Made by a program: the position numbers and the translations under genes. The notes below the pieces were generated by a model. It ran no database searches and was not told where the DNA came from. It was given only the letters and a program-made list of their open reading frames with translations. 64,000 nucleotides of DNA from Clostridium transplantifaecale (GTDB taxonomy: Bacteria > Bacillota > Clostridia > Lachnospirales > Lachnospiraceae), in contig NZ_UYZY01000001.1 of assembly GCF_900626075.1 (NCBI RefSeq), forward strand, positions 1,282,656 through 1,346,655, read 5' to 3'. Every line of letters begins with the position of its first letter. Within the stretch, counting starts at the first letter, position 1. Below are positions 62,595-64,000 of this stretch, in pieces.

Positions 62595-63245
62595 ATGCCG
62601 GATAGGCATTTCACCGTTTGGGAGGTCTCTGCTATGCTGCTTAATCTGTTTGCTTATTTCATTATCCCCGCTTACACGCTCCTTTTTGTAAAGGGCTACG
62701 GATGGTTTACCACGAACTTCTCCGTAATCGGGAACTATATCCACAGGAGGGATGCTTTTGTCCTGTGGGGACTCATGGTAGGAAGTTATTTCTTCTATAC
62801 CCTCCGCTCCATTGTAAGGCATATGGATAAAGCAGTTGAAGACGTACCCTCGCCTGAGACGCCCCGCAGATGCCGGACAAAACGGACCCCGCTCATCACA
62901 GCATCTCTTGTCCTTCTCTTCTGCGCCATTACCACGCCCTACCTGCCCGAGGAACTTCCTCTTAAATCGTTTCTTCATATTATATTTGCCTTTTTGGCTG
63001 CCGTCCTGCTGCTTGTCTGCCTTATTATTATTATCTGGCATCAGTATCTGATTGAGCCGGAACGCTACAGCTCCTGTCTGTATGCATGGGCCGCTATCGT
63101 CGCTGGTTCGGCTTTTCTTCTGATCCTCGTCGGCATCGTCAGCAGTGCGCTGGAAATCTATTATACCGTCACAACGGTGATTTTAGCCAGGATCCTGCTG
63201 GCCCGGATATCATCTTCCGGGCAGCAGGATTCCGCGGGCCGGTAA
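62595..63245 (+). CDS. Membrane protein of unknown function
   Basis: 216 residues with five hydrophobic segments: LLNLFAYFIIPAYTLLFV near residue 15, VLWGLMVGSYFFYTL, ITASLVLLFCAITTPYLP, IIFAFLAAVLLLVCLIIII and AWAAIVAGSAFLLILVGIVS. No conserved enzyme motif is seen. The ATG at 62595 follows AAGGGCGGTG. The frame extends upstream to 62535 but lacks a binding site there. It is convergent with the superoxide dismutase gene and divergent from the amidase unit. Confidence 0.7.
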   Translation: MPDRHFTVWEVSAMLLNLFAYFIIPAYTLLFVKGYGWFTTNFSVIGNYIHRRDAFVLWGLMVGSYFFYTLRSIVRHMDKAVEDVPSPETPRRCRTKRTPLITASLVLLFCAITTPYLPEELPLKSFLHIIFAFLAAVLLLVCLIIIIWHQYLIEPERYSSCLYAWAAIVAGSAFLLILVGIVSSALEIYYTVTTVILARILLARISSSGQQDSAGR

Positions 63246-63302
63246 CGCTGTTGGCACATCGGCCGACAGCACCGCCCGGGACGCAGAACATGTGTGTCAT
63301 CG

Positions 63303-63809
63303 TTACCGTTTCATAATCTCTCCGCAGCCAATCATCGGGCCGGAATTGCCGGACGGCTGAGTCCTGTAATCATCCGGATCACCGTGGATAATCACGGATC
63401 TTCCCATGATATCCTGGATTGTGAATCTCCTGTCGTAGAACGAGAGCCATGCATATCCCTGATTGCTGAGAAGGGAGGGGAAGTCTCCCGCATGAAACGG
63501 ATGCATCGCATTTCCAGGATTAAAATGGGAACCGGCATTAGCAAACGGATTTGCCGGTGTACCGGTGCAGTTACCATTTTCATGTATATGCATTGCATAA
63601 AAGTTGCTGGGAGACTGCCGTTCCTGATCCGGGAGGCCAAATACTTCGGCTTCTACAAGAACTCCCCCATAGGGCGTCGCATAAAATTTCACCAGCCCGC
63701 TGAGAGTTGCATGGGCGGCATCTCCCCTTACCCAGGCAATCGCCTGCGGTTCATTATCTTCGAGAATATCTGCAAAAGTGTCTCTGGGTGTATATGAACG
63801 ATCAGACAT
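63303..63809 (-). CDS. Copper/zinc superoxide dismutase family protein
   Basis: 168 residues. Metal-binding histidines appear in NFYAMHIHENGNCTG, AGSHFNPG, HPFHAGDFPS and SVIIHGDPDDYRTQPSGNSG, with the disulfide cysteines in NGNCTG and MIGCGEIM. These dismutate superoxide. There is no signal peptide, whereas most bacterial Cu/Zn enzymes are exported; some Firmicute members are cytoplasmic or lack catalytic copper. The ATG at 63809 follows AGAAGGAGGG. The frame runs open upstream into a fragment of another gene. Confidence 0.9.
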   Translation of the reverse strand: MSDRSYTPRDTFADILEDNEPQAIAWVRGDAAHATLSGLVKFYATPYGGVLVEAEVFGLPDQERQSPSNFYAMHIHENGNCTGTPANPFANAGSHFNPGNAMHPFHAGDFPSLLSNQGYAWLSFYDRRFTIQDIMGRSVIIHGDPDDYRTQPSGNSGPMIGCGEIMKR

Positions 63810-63829
63810 AATAAATCCCTCCTTCTTTA

Positions 63830-64000
63830 TGATATGAAGGGGGGATTTGAATGTTCGGGATTGTTGAAAGATTATGTCAAAGTATTTGCCCGCATTCCAG
63901 AGTCCCTGCACCCGTTCAACTGCTTTGCGCCCGCTGTCCACCCATTCTGCGGTGATTCCCATCTCACGCAGGGTGACAACGGCACTCTCACAGACCACCA
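63830..64000 (-). pseudogene. Truncated receiver-domain (response regulator) fragment
   Basis: In frame before the SOD gene the translation is VVCESAVVTLREMGITAEWV, then DSGRKAVERVQGLWNAGKYF. This is the pattern of alpha-1/beta-2/alpha-2 of the receiver domains of large hybrid histidine kinases. It stops matching at FDII, where the phosphorylated aspartate strand (usually D-x-x-M-P) should follow, and runs instead into the leader of the SOD gene. So the gene, which continues off the right edge, seems truncated. Confidence 0.55.

Overview
The window looks like chromosomal DNA of an anaerobic Firmicute, most likely a Lachnospiraceae-type Clostridia (Clostridium cluster XIVa). The grounds are the gene order hrcA-grpE-dnaK-dnaJ behind a CIRCE operator, addB-addA, a DUF1292 protein, rpsO-pnp, strong AGGAGG-type ribosome binding sites, textbook sigma-A promoters and a near-even base composition. 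No rRNA, tRNA, CRISPR array, insertion-sequence transposase or prophage was seen. The genus cannot be fixed from the sequence alone.

Layout. 0-7 kb: a partial TIM-barrel isomerase, a large lipoprotein, a glutaminase/AGCS symporter pair, and an XRE-cupin regulator with an MBL hydrolase. 7-24 kb: a LysR regulator, addA/addB recombination nuclease, rpoN (sigma-54), a DUF1292 protein, a membrane protein, a corrinoid adenosyltransferase, a short UvrD-type helicase and gltX. 23.6-32 kb: a catabolic cluster (two beta-propeller proteins, YhcH, RraA-like, CitMHS transporter, HpcH/HpaI aldolase, UlaG/UPF0173-like MBL protein) divergent from a PrpR-type sigma-54 activator; together these look like a carboxylate or sugar-acid pathway. 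32-40 kb: mgtE with an unusual leader, two ABC-2 permeases, a zinc-ribbon membrane protein and an ABC ATPase. 40-47 kb: pnp, rpsO, a lipoprotein and a large L,D-transpeptidase. 47.7-52.8 kb: the heat-shock operon. 52.9-57.7 kb: a C26 amidohydrolase, YfcC-type transporter, M20 amidohydrolase and a MerR/zinc-ribbon/methyltransferase-like fusion. 58-64 kb: two paralogous secreted 3D-domain proteins around a TetR/isochorismatase pair, an amidase with cell-wall-binding repeats, a membrane protein, a Cu/Zn superoxide dismutase and a broken receiver-domain gene.

The least explained content lies between genes. (1) A family of about 300-500 nt imperfect palindromic elements (5245-5545, 23190-23545, 34027-34387, 34521-35023 on the minus strand, plus a left-arm remnant at 19529-19600) shares a folded core whose stems show compensatory base changes between copies. 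(2) Two other long, nearly perfect inverted-repeat structures sit side by side downstream of dnaJ (47082-47264 and 47445-47746). (3) The mgtE leader carries a 32-codon ORF with an ideal ribosome binding site, placed just before a sequence that can pair with the mgtE ribosome-binding region, which suggests a translation-dependent switch.

Most genes are on the minus strand. Starts were set by ribosome binding sites, and several differ from the longest open frame.
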